Origin: Acetobacteraceae bacterium
GTDB taxonomy: Bacteria > Pseudomonadota > Alphaproteobacteria > Acetobacterales > Acetobacteraceae
Reading direction: 5' to 3'
NCBI GenBank assembly: GCA_021732665.1
Contig: JAKFUL010000023.1
Span: 62,001 to 126,000, forward strand
Length of the DNA: 64,000 nt
Shown: one piece after another, positions 26,445-35,336 of the stretch
Layout of the letters: each line of letters opens with the position of its first letter
How positions within the stretch are numbered: the stretch's first letter is position 1
Notes under the pieces: generated by a model
The model's database searches: none
The model's input: the letters and a program-made list of their open reading frames with translations, nothing else
Told to the model about the DNA's origin: nothing
Made by a program: the position numbers and the translations under genes

Positions 26445-27362
26445 ATGAGCGACCTGCCCGCCGCGATCGAGACCCTGATCATCCCGCGCGCCCACGACAT
26501 AGGCGGCTTCGGGGTGCGGCGCGCGCTGCCCAGCCAGCAGCGCCAGATGATCGGGCCCTTCATCTTCTTCGACCAGATGGGGCCGGGGGAGTTCCTCACC
26601 GGCCAGGGCCTGGATGTGCGGCCGCACCCGCATATCGGGCTTTCCACCGTGACCTATCTGTTCGAGGGGCAAATCCTGCACCGCGACTCCCTGGGCGTGC
26701 GCCAGGCGATCAACCCGGGCGATGTGAACTGGATGACGGCAGGCCGGGGCATCGTGCATTCCGAGCGCACGGATGCCGCCCGGCGCGGGCAGGTGAACCC
26801 GCTCTATGGCATCCAGAGCTGGCTGGCGTTGCCGAAGGGCGAGGAAGAGCGCGCGCCCGATTTCGCCCACCATCCGGCGGCGAGCTTGCCGCTCTTCGAG
26901 GATGGCGGCGCTGTGCTGCGGCTGATCGCCGGCACCGGCTGGGGCGCGCAGGCGCCGGTGAAGACGCTGTGGCCGCTGTTCTACGCCGATGCGCAGCTGG
27001 CGCCGGGTGCCAGCCTGCCGATGGTGGACCAGCATGAGGAGCGCGGCGCCTATGTGGTGCAGGGCGCGGTCACCGTGGCGGGACAGGAATTCGGCGCCGG
27101 CCAGATGCTGGTCTTCCGCCCCGGCGACGCCATCACACTGACGGCCAGCGCGGCCGGGGCGCGGCTGCTGCTGCTGGGCGGCGCCACCATGGATGGGCCG
27201 CGGCACATCTTCTGGAATTTCGTCAGCTCCTCGCGCGAGCGGCTGGAGCAGGCGAAGGCGGATTGGGCGGCCCAGCGTTTCCCCAAGGTGCCCGATGACG
27301 CCGCGGAATTTATACCTTTGCCTGAAAATAGGAAAATACGCGCCGAATCGGGCGGAGCATAA
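26445..27362 (+). CDS. Pirin family protein
   Basis: A 305-residue bicupin protein. Metal ligands of the N-terminal cupin are visible: [17 protein letters not shown] gives His61 and His63, and IVHSERTD gives His105 and Glu107. The C-terminal cupin begins around [16 protein letters not shown] (near 202) and the tail [19 protein letters not shown] is the pirin C-terminal signature. Bacterial pirins include quercetin dioxygenases and redox regulators; activity here is unknown. The 3' end is unusually AT-rich (about 27305-27345). It converges on mazG. Confidence 0.88.
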   Translation: MSDLPAAIETLIIPRAHDIGGFGVRRALPSQQRQMIGPFIFFDQMGPGEFLTGQGLDVRPHPHIGLSTVTYLFEGQILHRDSLGVRQAINPGDVNWMTAGRGIVHSERTDAARRGQVNPLYGIQSWLALPKGEEERAPDFAHHPAASLPLFEDGGAVLRLIAGTGWGAQAPVKTLWPLFYADAQLAPGASLPMVDQHEERGAYVVQGAVTVAGQEFGAGQMLVFRPGDAITLTASAAGARLLLLGGATMDGPRHIFWNFVSSSRERLEQAKADWAAQRFPKVPDDAAEFIPLPENRKIRAESGGA

Positions 27363-27406
27363 GGCAACAAAACGAGTCCGGATGTTCTCCGGGGCTTGTG
27401 AAGGCT

Positions 27407-28195
27407 TTACAGCCCGGCGCGCTTGGCCTGGGCCCAGGCCGCCTCCATGCGCTCCAGCGTCGCATCCGCCGGCGCCAGGCCCTCGGCGGCCAGGGTTGTC
27501 TCCACCGCCTCGAAGCGGCGGGTGAATTTGCGGTTGGCGGCGTGCAGGGTGGCCTCCGGGTCCAGCCCCAGCTTGCGGGCCAGATTGGCCATGACGAAGA
27601 GCATGTCGCCCAGCTCATCGGCCAGGCGGGCGGGGCTGGCGGCGGGGAGTTCGGCGCGCAATTCCGCGGTTTCCTCGGCCAGCTTGTCCAGCACGGCGGC
27701 GGCGTCGGGCCAGTCGAAGCCGACACGGGCCGCGCGTTTGGTCAGCTTTTCGGCGCGCGTCAGGGCGGGTAGGGCGCTGGGAACCCCGGCCAGGGTGCCG
27801 GTTTCGGCGCGTGCAGCGCGTTCGCGGGCTTTCTGCGCCTCCCAGGCCTGGGTCTGGGCGGCGGCGTCGCGAGAAGCGGCATCGCCGAAGACATGCGGAT
27901 GGCGACGGATCATCTTCCGGCTGATCGCCTCGGCCACGTCCTGGAAGCCGAACCAGCCGCGCTCCTCAGCCATTTGCGCGTGATAGACGACCTGGAAGAG
28001 CAGGTCGCCCAGCTCATCCTGCAACATCGCCGGCTCCGGCCCGGCGGCGATGGCATCAGCCACTTCGTGAGCTTCTTCAATGGTGTAGGGCGCGATCGTG
28101 GAAAAATCCTGCACCTGGTCCCAGGGGCAGCCGGTTTGCGGCGCGCGCAGCGCGGCCATGATGCTGAGCAGGCGTTCGAGCGATGTGTCGGTCAT
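27407..28195 (-). CDS. mazG: Nucleoside triphosphate pyrophosphohydrolase MazG
   Basis: A 262-residue all-alpha NTP pyrophosphatase, which hydrolyses (d)NTPs to monophosphates and can lower ppGpp or remove aberrant nucleotides. Both MazG domains are present: the N-terminal one with CPWDQVQDFSTIAPYTIEEA (23-42) and the EExxE/ELGD metal motifs (EEAHEV at 40-45, ELGDLLFQVV at 61-70), the C-terminal one with LADELGDMLFVMANLARKLG and HAANRKFTRRFEAVE near the end. ATG 28195 gives the standard N-terminus (TSLERLLSIMAALR); ATG codons at 28210 and 28225 are in frame but add no family sequence. Confidence 0.93.
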   Translation of the reverse strand: MTDTSLERLLSIMAALRAPQTGCPWDQVQDFSTIAPYTIEEAHEVADAIAAGPEPAMLQDELGDLLFQVVYHAQMAEERGWFGFQDVAEAISRKMIRRHPHVFGDAASRDAAAQTQAWEAQKARERAARAETGTLAGVPSALPALTRAEKLTKRAARVGFDWPDAAAVLDKLAEETAELRAELPAASPARLADELGDMLFVMANLARKLGLDPEATLHAANRKFTRRFEAVETTLAAEGLAPADATLERMEAAWAQAKRAGL

Positions 28196-28217
28196 GGCGC
28201 CGGGTAGCATGACCGGC

Positions 28218-28279
28218 CGCGTCATGTCGCGGTCGCCGGCCGACGCAGGTCTTGTCGGCCGCCGACACGCGTCATGTCG
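28218..28279. repeat. 12-base direct repeat between mazG and the peptidase gene
   Basis: CGCGTCATGTCG occurs at 28218-28229 and 28268-28279, exactly 50 bases apart. The core ATGTCG returns at 28307 and 28436. The repeats fall in the 270-base divergent gap (28196-28465), which contains no gene I can support and could hold regulatory sites for one or both genes. Confidence 0.45.
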
Positions 28280-28465
28280 GGCGAGGACGGGCGCTTCGTC
28301 GGCGATATGTCGCGCGGCGACAAAGGCGGTAAAGGGGGGTGTTTGTGTCGTCGGGCGGAAAGCCGCGGAAAACCGCGTTTTCCACAGGGAAAGTTATCGC
28401 ATAAGATATATTATGGAAAATATTGGACAGTGGATATGTCGGGGAAAACTTCGCAGACTGGGCGG

Positions 28466-29548
28466 ATGGCCCGCAACCGCCTGCGTCCCGCTCTGCTCGT
28501 GATCATGGCCATGTCGGGCCAGGCTTTTCCGCAGCAGCCCGCCGGCTGGCCGCGCGCCACGCCGCTGCCGCCAGGCAGCCCGTCGCCCCAGCAACCCTAT
28601 GCAGCCTGGCCCGAGGATCAGGCCGAGCGCATGCGACAGCTCAACCTCCGCTTCTGCGCCAACCTGCGCATGGCGCTGCGCGGCCAGCCTTTTCCCTTTG
28701 CCGATGACGCCGCCTGCATCGCCCGTCAGCAGGCGCTGCTGCCCATGCTGTGCAGTCCCGAAGGCCGCTCCCTGCGGCGCTCCAGCAGCTTCTGCTTCTC
28801 GGCCGTCAACACTGACATGCGTTCAGGGCTGAACAGCATGACCGCTGTCTCCACACCCGCCGCCGGCGCCGCACAGGCCGCCGCCGGCCGCCCGGCCCCC
28901 GCCACGCCGCTGCGCCTCGTCGAGAATCCGCTGCCCATGCCGCGCCAGCCCGGCCCCGCCGGCGGGCCGGAGCTTTCCGCCGCCGCCGTCTTCCGCCGGG
29001 CCGAGGCGTCGATCTGGGTCGTCATGGTCGAGGCCGGCCCGGCCGAGCGTGGCAGCACGCAGGGCTCGGGCGTCGCCATCTCGCCGCGGCTCTTGCTCAC
29101 CAACTGCCACGTCGTGCGCCGCGGCGGCACGATCTCGCTGCGCCGCGACGGCAGACGGAACCTGCCGGCCCGCATCGCCCATGCCGATCTGGAGGGCGAC
29201 CGCTGCGTGCTGCAGACCGAGGAGGCGGCCCTCACCCCCATCGCCGGGGTGCGGCCCCATGCACAGTTGCAGGTGGGCGAGCGCGCCTATGCCATCGGCG
29301 CGCCGCTGGGGCTGACCCTGACCCTGACCGAGGGCATCATCTCCGCCACCCGGCATGGCCGCGGCCAGGCGCTGGTGCAAAGCAGCGCCGCAACCTCCTT
29401 CGGCTCCAGCGGCGGCGGGCTGTTCGATTCTCGCGGCAATCTGGTGGGCATCACCACTTTCGGAATCGGCACCAACTCCGCCTTCAATTTCGCCATCGCC
29501 GCCGAGGGGTTTTGGCAATTGCGGCCGGGGCGTCGCGCGGCGCCCTGA
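28466..29548 (+). CDS. Secreted trypsin-like serine peptidase
   Basis: A 360-residue exported protein. The signal peptide is residues 1-21 (RPALLVIMAMSGQAFP), a proline/alanine-rich region follows to about 170, and the chymotrypsin-like domain fills the rest. The triad is readable: His215 in LLTNCHVV, Asp245 in DLEGDRCVLQ (the usual DLALL is altered) and Ser315 in SFGSSGGGLFD. HtrA-like PDZ domains are absent. It would cleave proteins in the periplasm or outside. ATG 28466 is used because the signal peptide begins there; an ATG at 28436 is in frame. It precedes the polysaccharide synthase pair by 221 bases of sequence without a gene. Confidence 0.85.
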   Translation: MARNRLRPALLVIMAMSGQAFPQQPAGWPRATPLPPGSPSPQQPYAAWPEDQAERMRQLNLRFCANLRMALRGQPFPFADDAACIARQQALLPMLCSPEGRSLRRSSSFCFSAVNTDMRSGLNSMTAVSTPAAGAAQAAAGRPAPATPLRLVENPLPMPRQPGPAGGPELSAAAVFRRAEASIWVVMVEAGPAERGSTQGSGVAISPRLLLTNCHVVRRGGTISLRRDGRRNLPARIAHADLEGDRCVLQTEEAALTPIAGVRPHAQLQVGERAYAIGAPLGLTLTLTEGIISATRHGRGQALVQSSAATSFGSSGGGLFDSRGNLVGITTFGIGTNSAFNFAIAAEGFWQLRPGRRAAP

Positions 29549-29769
29549 CGCGGTTCGGTTTTTCATCACGCCGCCGCGAAGATCATCTCGCCGATCGTGA
29601 CATGATGCATCACTTTTCCGCCGCTGCTCATGGCGTGAGATCAGCGCAGTTCACGTTCGTGGGAGATGCCTGGAAGTCGGATAGATTGCCGTCGTCAGCG
29701 CCGATCCATCCAAATAAACATACCGTTAAGGCTTTTTGCGAAGTCGATGCACAAGGCAGGGATGCTTGC

Positions 29770-31113
29770 ATGTCAATGGTGGAACGGGTGTCGCTGATGG
29801 CCGCGAGCGCCGCCCAGTCAGCGGTACAGAGCGCGACCGAGCAGACCGGGCGGGCCGCCGTCAAGCCGCTGCTGCCCGCCCGCCTGCCGCGCCAGCGCCC
29901 CGCCGGCGCAACCCCCGGCGGGCTGGTGGAGCCGTTGCGCCAGGCCCTGGCCAGGCCCCTGCAGGCCGAGTTCTGGCGCAAGCATTGGCGCATGGCGCTG
30001 GGTCTGGGCCTGGTGGGTGGCGCCGCCTATGCCGCCAGCCAGCCCTTCATGGCGATCACCACCGAGAACACGGTCGTCTCGGCCTCCCTGCTGCGGCTGC
30101 GCGCGCCCATCGGGGGCGAGTTGATGGCGCCCTCCGGCGCCCAGCTCGCGCTCACCATCCGCAACCCGCTGGCCGACAACCACCGCGTCATCGACGCCCA
30201 GGCCGAGCGTGACCGGCTGCGCGCCGAACTCGCCGCCACAACCTCGCGCCTGGCCGATCTCGCGGCGCTGGCGGCCGATGTCGGCCAGCGGGCGGCGCTG
30301 CACCGCGAGGCCGTGGCCGCCCACCTGTTCCTCCAGGCGCGCGAGGCCGGCGCCAGCCGCAACGCGGCCGAGGCCCGGGCGCTGCGCGCCAGCCGCGATG
30401 CCGGTCGCTCCAGCGAACTCGCCCGCGCCGGCGTCGCCGCCACCAGCCAGCTCGACCGCGCCGATGCCGAGCGTGTCGCCGCCCGCGCCCAGGGCGATGC
30501 CGCCGCCACCCGCATCCAAATGCTGCAACAGCAGGCCGAGGCCGCGGCGCGCGGCGTCTTCACCGAGAACGGCCATGTCGGCACCGGCTATGCCGAGCAG
30601 CGGCTCGATGAGCTTTCGCTGCGCCGGATGGAGCTGAGCCGGATGGCCGATGTGCTGCGCGCCACCCTGGCCGCGGCCGAACGCCGGGTGCGCGAGGAGG
30701 AGGCCCGCCTCGCCCTGCTCAGCACCGCAACCGTCACCGTGCCGGAGGGGCTGGCGCTGTGGCGCACCCGCGCCCTGCCCGGCCAACGCGTGGCGGCCGA
30801 TGAGACCATCGCCGAGGTGGTGGATTGCCGCGCCCCCTTCCTGTTGGCGGCCATCCCGCAAAGCCAGCTTTCCGGCCTGCAGCAGGGCGCGCCGGTGCGG
30901 CTGCGCCTGGCCGGCAGCCGGCTGGAATGGCGCGGCCGGCTGACCGGCTTCCTGCCCGACAGCACCTCGGCCGACAGCATGGCGGCCCTGCCCAGCCGCC
31001 CGCGCGAGCCCTCGATCCTGGCCCAGGTGGCGCTTGACCCGCCGCCGGCCGAGACCCCCTGCCCGGTCGGCCTGACCGGCCGCGCGGTGTTTCAGCGCAC
31101 CGCCCTGTGGTAG
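29770..31113 (+). CDS. HlyD-like membrane fusion protein (BgsB-like), partner of the glycan synthase
   Basis: A 447-residue inner-membrane/periplasmic adaptor. After a cytoplasmic N-terminus a single membrane helix spans about 74-92, then a barrel-sandwich part (VVSASLLRLRAPIGGEL), a long coiled coil (about 145-310, rich in A, R, E, L) and the second half of the hybrid motif (TVPEGLALWRTRALPGQRV, VRLRLAGSRLEWRGRLTG). Organisation equals HlyD/EmrA adaptors, but no ABC exporter is adjacent; instead the start of the GT2 synthase overlaps its stop by seven bases. This order is that of Sinorhizobium bgsBA for mixed-linkage glucan. ATG 29770 has GGCAGGGA nine bases upstream. Confidence 0.82.
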   Translation: MSMVERVSLMAASAAQSAVQSATEQTGRAAVKPLLPARLPRQRPAGATPGGLVEPLRQALARPLQAEFWRKHWRMALGLGLVGGAAYAASQPFMAITTENTVVSASLLRLRAPIGGELMAPSGAQLALTIRNPLADNHRVIDAQAERDRLRAELAATTSRLADLAALAADVGQRAALHREAVAAHLFLQAREAGASRNAAEARALRASRDAGRSSELARAGVAATSQLDRADAERVAARAQGDAAATRIQMLQQQAEAAARGVFTENGHVGTGYAEQRLDELSLRRMELSRMADVLRATLAAAERRVREEEARLALLSTATVTVPEGLALWRTRALPGQRVAADETIAEVVDCRAPFLLAAIPQSQLSGLQQGAPVRLRLAGSRLEWRGRLTGFLPDSTSADSMAALPSRPREPSILAQVALDPPPAETPCPVGLTGRAVFQRTALW

Positions 31114-33071
31114 CGCCCGACGCGCTGTGGGTGCCCGCGCTGCTCGCGCTGGGCCTGCCGCTGCTGGTGTTCGGCGCGCTGGGGCGGGACCATCCGGCGG
31201 CCCGAATCTTCTGCCTGGGCTTCTGCCTGTTTCTCTCCGCCCGCTACCTGCTCTGGCGCTGGCAGGCGCCGCTGCCCGGCGGCGGCGAGGCGCAGACGCT
31301 TTGGGCCTGGGTGTTCATCCTGGCCGAGACCGGCGCCATCCTGGGCTCGGCCATCGCCATGGGCTTCCTCACCCGCTCGCGCGATCGCGGCGCCGAGGCC
31401 GGGGGACCGGTCGCGCCCGAGCTGCGCGAGGCGCCGGTGGACGTCTTCATCTGCACCTACAATGAGGACGTGACGATCCTGGAGCGCACCATTCTCTGCG
31501 CCCGGGCCATCATCCATCCCGACCTTCGTGTGTGGGTGCTCGATGACGGCGCGCGGCCCTGGGTGCGCGAATTGGCGCAGGAGCTGGGCGCGCTCTACAC
31601 CTGCCGGGTCAAGGGCCGCCACGCCAAGGCCGGCAATGTGAATAACGGGCTGGATGTGGCGCTGGCCACCGGGCGCGCGCCCGAATTCATCCTGCTGCTG
31701 GATGCCGATTTCGCCGCCCATCGCAACATCCTGCGCCGCGCGCTGCCGCTCTTCGCCGAGGCCGATATCGGCATCGTCCAGACGCCGCAGCATTTCTTCA
31801 ACCCCGATCCGATGCAGACCGGCCTGCTCATCACGCGGTCCTGGCCGGATGAGCAGCGCTTCTTCTTCAACACGCTGCTGCCGGCCAAGGATGCCTGGGG
31901 CGCCGCCTTCTGCTGCGGCACCTCGGCCGTCATCCGGGTGCGGGCGCTGCTCGATGCCGGCGGCATGGCGACCGAGACGGTGACCGAGGACATGCTCACC
32001 ACCTTCCGGCTGGAGGAGCATGGCTGGCGCACCGTCTTCCTCAACGAGCGGCTCTCGGCCGGCCTCGCGCCGGAGGGTCTGAGCGAATATGTCTCGCAGC
32101 GCGCGCGCTGGTGCCTGGGCGCCATGCAGCAGGTCCATACCCGCTGGTCCTTTGCCGGCCCCGCGCGGATCTCCTGGGTCAACCGGCTCTCAGGCCTGGA
32201 CACCGTGCTCTACTGGACGGTGAGCTTTCCGGCGCGGCTGCTGCTGCTCTGCGCGCCCATCCTGTTCTGGTGGTTCGGGATACGCTCCTACGCCGCTGAT
32301 AATGAAGAATTGCTGTTCTGGCTGGCGCCGCAGGTCCTGTGCAGCCTGATGGTCATGGGCATCATCTCGGAATGGCGGATCGCGCCCATCCTGTCGGATG
32401 TGAACCAGCTCATCATCTCCTTCCCCATCATCGCCACCGTCGCCACGGCGCTGGTGCGGCCCTTCGGGCGGCCGTTCAAGGTCACGCCGAAGGGGCAGAC
32501 GCGCTCAGGCATCACCATCCATTGGGGCCTGCTCGCGCCTTTCGCCGTCCTGGCGGTGCTGACCGCGGGCGGCATCCTGTTCAGCGCCTCGCCCTGGAGC
32601 CCGGCGCGCCTGGCCGATGGCCACGCGCTGAACATCCTGTGGAGCCTGTTGAACCTGGCCACCCTTTTGGCGGTGATCGCCTGCTGCGTGGAGCCGCCGC
32701 GGCCGCGCGGCGAGGAGCGCTTCGCCTCCGACGAGCCTGCCACGCTGCGCCTGCCCGGTGGCCACCACCCTACCCGGCTGCTGGACCTTTCCACCCGTGG
32801 CGCCCGTCTTGCCCTGCCCGACCCTGGCGCGCTGGACCCGGGCGGGCTGGAGGATGAGCGCGGCGAATTGCTGCTCGACAATGGCGGTTTGCGCATTCCC
32901 GTTCGGCTGGTGCGGCAGGACGAGACCAGCGTGGCCGTGCTGTTCGAGGCTGATACCGAGACAAGGCGCAGCCTGATCCTGCGCCTCTACACCGGCGACT
33001 ATCTCAACGAGACCGAACATGTCGCCCTGCTGCCGGCGCTGGGCGGGGCGCTGCGCCGGGTCTTCGGCTGA
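31107..33071 (+). CDS. BcsA/BgsA-like family 2 polysaccharide synthase with PilZ domain
   Basis: A 654-residue processive glycosyltransferase. Two membrane helices (about 8-24, 34-50 plus 66-88) precede the GT2 domain, whose catalytic motifs are all intact: DDG 146-148, DAD 199-201, TED 293-295 and QRARW 331-335. More membrane helices follow (about 365-530), then a PilZ domain with R534xxxR538 and DLSTRG 560-565, the c-di-GMP-binding signature. It should polymerise a beta-glucan while extruding it, switched on by c-di-GMP. GTG 31107 overlaps the HlyD-like gene. No BcsB-like or BcsZ-like gene follows, so a cellulose operon is unlikely; mixed-linkage or curdlan-type glucan is more likely. Confidence 0.87.
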   Translation: MVAPDALWVPALLALGLPLLVFGALGRDHPAARIFCLGFCLFLSARYLLWRWQAPLPGGGEAQTLWAWVFILAETGAILGSAIAMGFLTRSRDRGAEAGGPVAPELREAPVDVFICTYNEDVTILERTILCARAIIHPDLRVWVLDDGARPWVRELAQELGALYTCRVKGRHAKAGNVNNGLDVALATGRAPEFILLLDADFAAHRNILRRALPLFAEADIGIVQTPQHFFNPDPMQTGLLITRSWPDEQRFFFNTLLPAKDAWGAAFCCGTSAVIRVRALLDAGGMATETVTEDMLTTFRLEEHGWRTVFLNERLSAGLAPEGLSEYVSQRARWCLGAMQQVHTRWSFAGPARISWVNRLSGLDTVLYWTVSFPARLLLLCAPILFWWFGIRSYAADNEELLFWLAPQVLCSLMVMGIISEWRIAPILSDVNQLIISFPIIATVATALVRPFGRPFKVTPKGQTRSGITIHWGLLAPFAVLAVLTAGGILFSASPWSPARLADGHALNILWSLLNLATLLAVIACCVEPPRPRGEERFASDEPATLRLPGGHHPTRLLDLSTRGARLALPDPGALDPGGLEDERGELLLDNGGLRIPVRLVRQDETSVAVLFEADTETRRSLILRLYTGDYLNETEHVALLPALGGALRRVFG

Positions 33072-33083
33072 GCGGTCAGCCGA
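33064..33083. terminator. Hairpin spanning two convergent stop codons
   Basis: TCGGCTGA (33064-33071), loop GCGG, TCAGCCGA (33076-33083) is a perfect eight-pair stem. Its arms contain the TGA of the synthase (plus) and the TGA of the amine oxidase (minus), which are only four bases apart. It may act as a bidirectional barrier, although T-runs are lacking on both sides. Confidence 0.4.
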
Positions 33084-34554
33084 GGGCACCCAGCGTGTGC
33101 CAGGCGCTGGCCACCGCGCCCTCCTGCCAGCCCGGCAATTGGCTCAACCAGTCGCCGACGAAATGCACCCGGCCTTCGGGCGCGGCCAGGGCCGCGTGGT
33201 GGCGGGCGCGGTATTCCGGCGTCCATTCCGCCCAGGCGCCGGCGGCGTGCTCCATCCGCCCCCAGGCGACCGAGACCGGGTGCTCGGCCAGCCCTGGCAG
33301 TTCCGGGTGCAGCGTGGCGGCCTCGCGCAGGGCCGCCTCGGCCCGTTCGGCCGGGGTGCGGGCGGCGAAGCGCTCGGCCTTGCCGGTCTCCCAGATATAG
33401 GCGGCGATCAGCACGCCGTTCTGCGCATGGAAGCCTTCCGAGGGATACCAGAGCTGGGTGATGTCGGCGCCGGGCAGCCAGGAAATGCCGCCATAGATGC
33501 CCTGCCGTTCCCAAAAGCGCGGCGCCTGGACCGCGAGCTTGGCGGCGGGTTCATGCGGCAGCTCCGCCAGCGCCTGGCGCCGCGCCGCCGGCAGCCCCTC
33601 CAGCCGGGCGGCGAGCGGCGCCGGCAGGGCGGAAATCACGATTTCGGCGGTCTCCTCAGGCTGGCCGTGCAGCCGCACCCGGCCCTCATTCGGCACCAGC
33701 CCGGTGACCCGGGCATTGAGCCGGATGCTGGCGGGCGGCAGGGCGGCGGCCAGCGCCGCCACGATGCGGTCCATGCCGCCCTCCGGCGCCAGCGAGGTGG
33801 CGCCATAATTCACCCCTTCGGCGAAATCGGCGCTGAGCCAGAGTTCCGGGTCGACCAACGCCGCCAGCGCGATGGGCGGTCGGCGGCGGCCCGGCGCCAT
33901 GCCCGGCGGCTCGGCCCAGCCGGCGCGCGAGGTGCCGCGATAGCGTCCCTGCGCGTTCAAGGCGCCGAAACCGCGCAGCATCTCGCGCAGCCTGCCCAGT
34001 TCGGCCTCGGTGAGCGGGGTTTCGAGCAGACCCGCCCCCAACGCCTTGAGCGCCAATTCGGCCACCACGCCACGGAGCTCGGCCCGCACCTGGCCCAGCG
34101 GCAGGCCATTGACCAGTGCGGCGCGGTTCTCATTGACCAGCACCCGAAGCGGCACCCCCAACTCCCGGCAATATCCCAGCATGCCGCGGTGGTGATGCGG
34201 GATGCGGGCGGGGCCGGCGTTGAAATAGCGATCTGGCGCGGCTTCGAAGCCCAGGCGCTGTTCGGGCCCATCCAGCTCCCGCACCGTGTCGCCGGCGCGC
34301 AGCGTCAGGCAGCGGCCGCCCACGCGGCCCGAGGCCTCCAGGACCAACACCTCGGCGCCCGCGCGGTGCAGCTCCAGCGCGCAGACCAGCCCCGCGACGC
34401 CCGCACCCAGGATGATGACGCGGCGGCCGGCCATGGGCGGCAGGCTGGGCCTGGGGCCGGCGGCCGAAGCCGGGGCCAGGGCGCCCAACACCGCCATCGC
34501 CGCGGCCGTGCCGCCCGCCGCCGCCACGGCGGCCAGCACATCACGTCGCTTCAT
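33076..34554 (-). CDS. Tat-exported flavin monoamine oxidase-like protein
   Basis: A 492-residue FAD-dependent amine oxidase-fold protein. It begins with MKRRDVLAAVAAAGG, a twin-arginine-type leader (KRRDVL), with cleavage likely after ASAAG near 33. The FAD motif VIILGAGVAGLVCALELHRAG starts at about 46, followed by EASGRVGGRC (73-82), and the C-terminal FAD-binding segment HFVGDWLSQLPGWQEGAVAS is near the end. It would oxidise an amine or related substrate in the periplasm with release of H2O2. It converges on the synthase, separated by four bases. No obvious functional tie to the polysaccharide genes. Confidence 0.86.
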   Translation of the reverse strand: MKRRDVLAAVAAAGGTAAAMAVLGALAPASAAGPRPSLPPMAGRRVIILGAGVAGLVCALELHRAGAEVLVLEASGRVGGRCLTLRAGDTVRELDGPEQRLGFEAAPDRYFNAGPARIPHHHRGMLGYCRELGVPLRVLVNENRAALVNGLPLGQVRAELRGVVAELALKALGAGLLETPLTEAELGRLREMLRGFGALNAQGRYRGTSRAGWAEPPGMAPGRRRPPIALAALVDPELWLSADFAEGVNYGATSLAPEGGMDRIVAALAAALPPASIRLNARVTGLVPNEGRVRLHGQPEETAEIVISALPAPLAARLEGLPAARRQALAELPHEPAAKLAVQAPRFWERQGIYGGISWLPGADITQLWYPSEGFHAQNGVLIAAYIWETGKAERFAARTPAERAEAALREAATLHPELPGLAEHPVSVAWGRMEHAAGAWAEWTPEYRARHHAALAAPEGRVHFVGDWLSQLPGWQEGAVASAWHTLGALG

Positions 34555-34693
34555 GCCATCACTCCGCGTTTCTGTCTTTCAACCCGGGAAATGGCGGCGC
34601 CGGCACGCAACCCATCTCCAGACGCGGAAAGCCGCGCCAGGATGGGCCGCCGGACAGAACAGTCAATGACAGCCATAGAATATCGCGGCGGGG

Positions 34694-35248
34694 CTACACC
34701 CAGCCGAAATCGGAATTCTGTACGAAGCCACCATTGGCGGCGCCGACCAGGTCGGTCGTGCCGGTGTAGTTGGCATCGGCGAACTGGATGAGGACACGGG
34801 CGGTATAGCCATCGGTCGGATCGAACACCTCATAGATCGCGCCGTTCAGATGGGCCGTGGCATCGCGCACGAAGCTGAAGGTCGAGCCGACGCCAAAACC
34901 CTGCAGCCGGATGAAATCCTGCGTGGCGTGAAAACCGCCGGCGCCCTGGAAATCGATGATGCTGTCCAGCGAGCTATCCGGCCCGTTGCTGATCTCGCCC
35001 TTGGCGAAGACGAATGTGTCGTTGCCGCCGCCGCCGAACAGCCGGTCAGCACCGTTGCCGCCGTTGAGAAAATCATTGCCCAGGCCGCCAATGATCTGGT
35101 CGTTGCCCAGGCCACCATTGATCCGGTCGCCAAAATTGCTGCCGGTGATCTTGTCGTCGCCGTTATTCGCCGCGACCGTCACCCCAATCTTCGAATTTTT
35201 AAAACTTACAGTATCAGAAATACTGGTGAGCGAGAAATAACCAGACAT
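34694..35248 (-). CDS. Small RTX (hemolysin-type calcium-binding) protein
   Basis: A 184-residue protein with RTX nonapeptides at about 37-80 (GSNFGDRINGGLGNDQI, GGLGNDFLNGGNGADRL, GGGGNDTFVF), each able to bind Ca. There is no N-terminal signal peptide; RTX proteins of this type leave by type I secretion using a C-terminal signal, and the acidic/hydrophobic tail (GGFVQNSDFGWV) is compatible. Codon usage is less GC-rich than the neighbours. GGAG lies eight bases before the ATG at 35248, and a good promoter is upstream (35276-35305). No type I exporter genes are in the window. It may be an extracellular matrix or adhesin component. Confidence 0.83.
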   Translation of the reverse strand: MSGYFSLTSISDTVSFKNSKIGVTVAANNGDDKITGSNFGDRINGGLGNDQIIGGLGNDFLNGGNGADRLFGGGGNDTFVFAKGEISNGPDSSLDSIIDFQGAGGFHATQDFIRLQGFGVGSTFSFVRDATAHLNGAIYEVFDPTDGYTARVLIQFADANYTGTTDLVGAANGGFVQNSDFGWV

Positions 35249-35275
35249 GGATGCGGCTCCGTTGATGTTGACGGG

Positions 35276-35305
35276 ATTATCCTACATCGACTCAGGTTCG
35301 GTCAA
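35276..35305 (-). promoter_or_regulatory. Sigma-70 type promoter for the RTX gene
   Basis: On the minus strand TTGACC (35305-35300) is followed after 18 bases by GATAAT (35281-35276), close to the consensus hexamers. The predicted transcript would start about 20 bases before the ATG at 35248. Confidence 0.55.
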
Positions 35306-35336
35306 ACAACATATTCGTGTGGGATATTGTTGAGCT

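Noticed and set aside
28378-28386. TTTTCCACA, one mismatch from a DnaA box, next to an AT-rich run
   Set aside because: Only one box, no cluster and no dnaA/dnaN/hemE-type neighbours; not enough for an origin.
29770-31113. HlyD-like protein as adaptor of a type I secretion system for the RTX proteins
   Set aside because: No ABC exporter or TolC-like gene adjacent; overlap with the GT2 synthase argues for a glycan export role.
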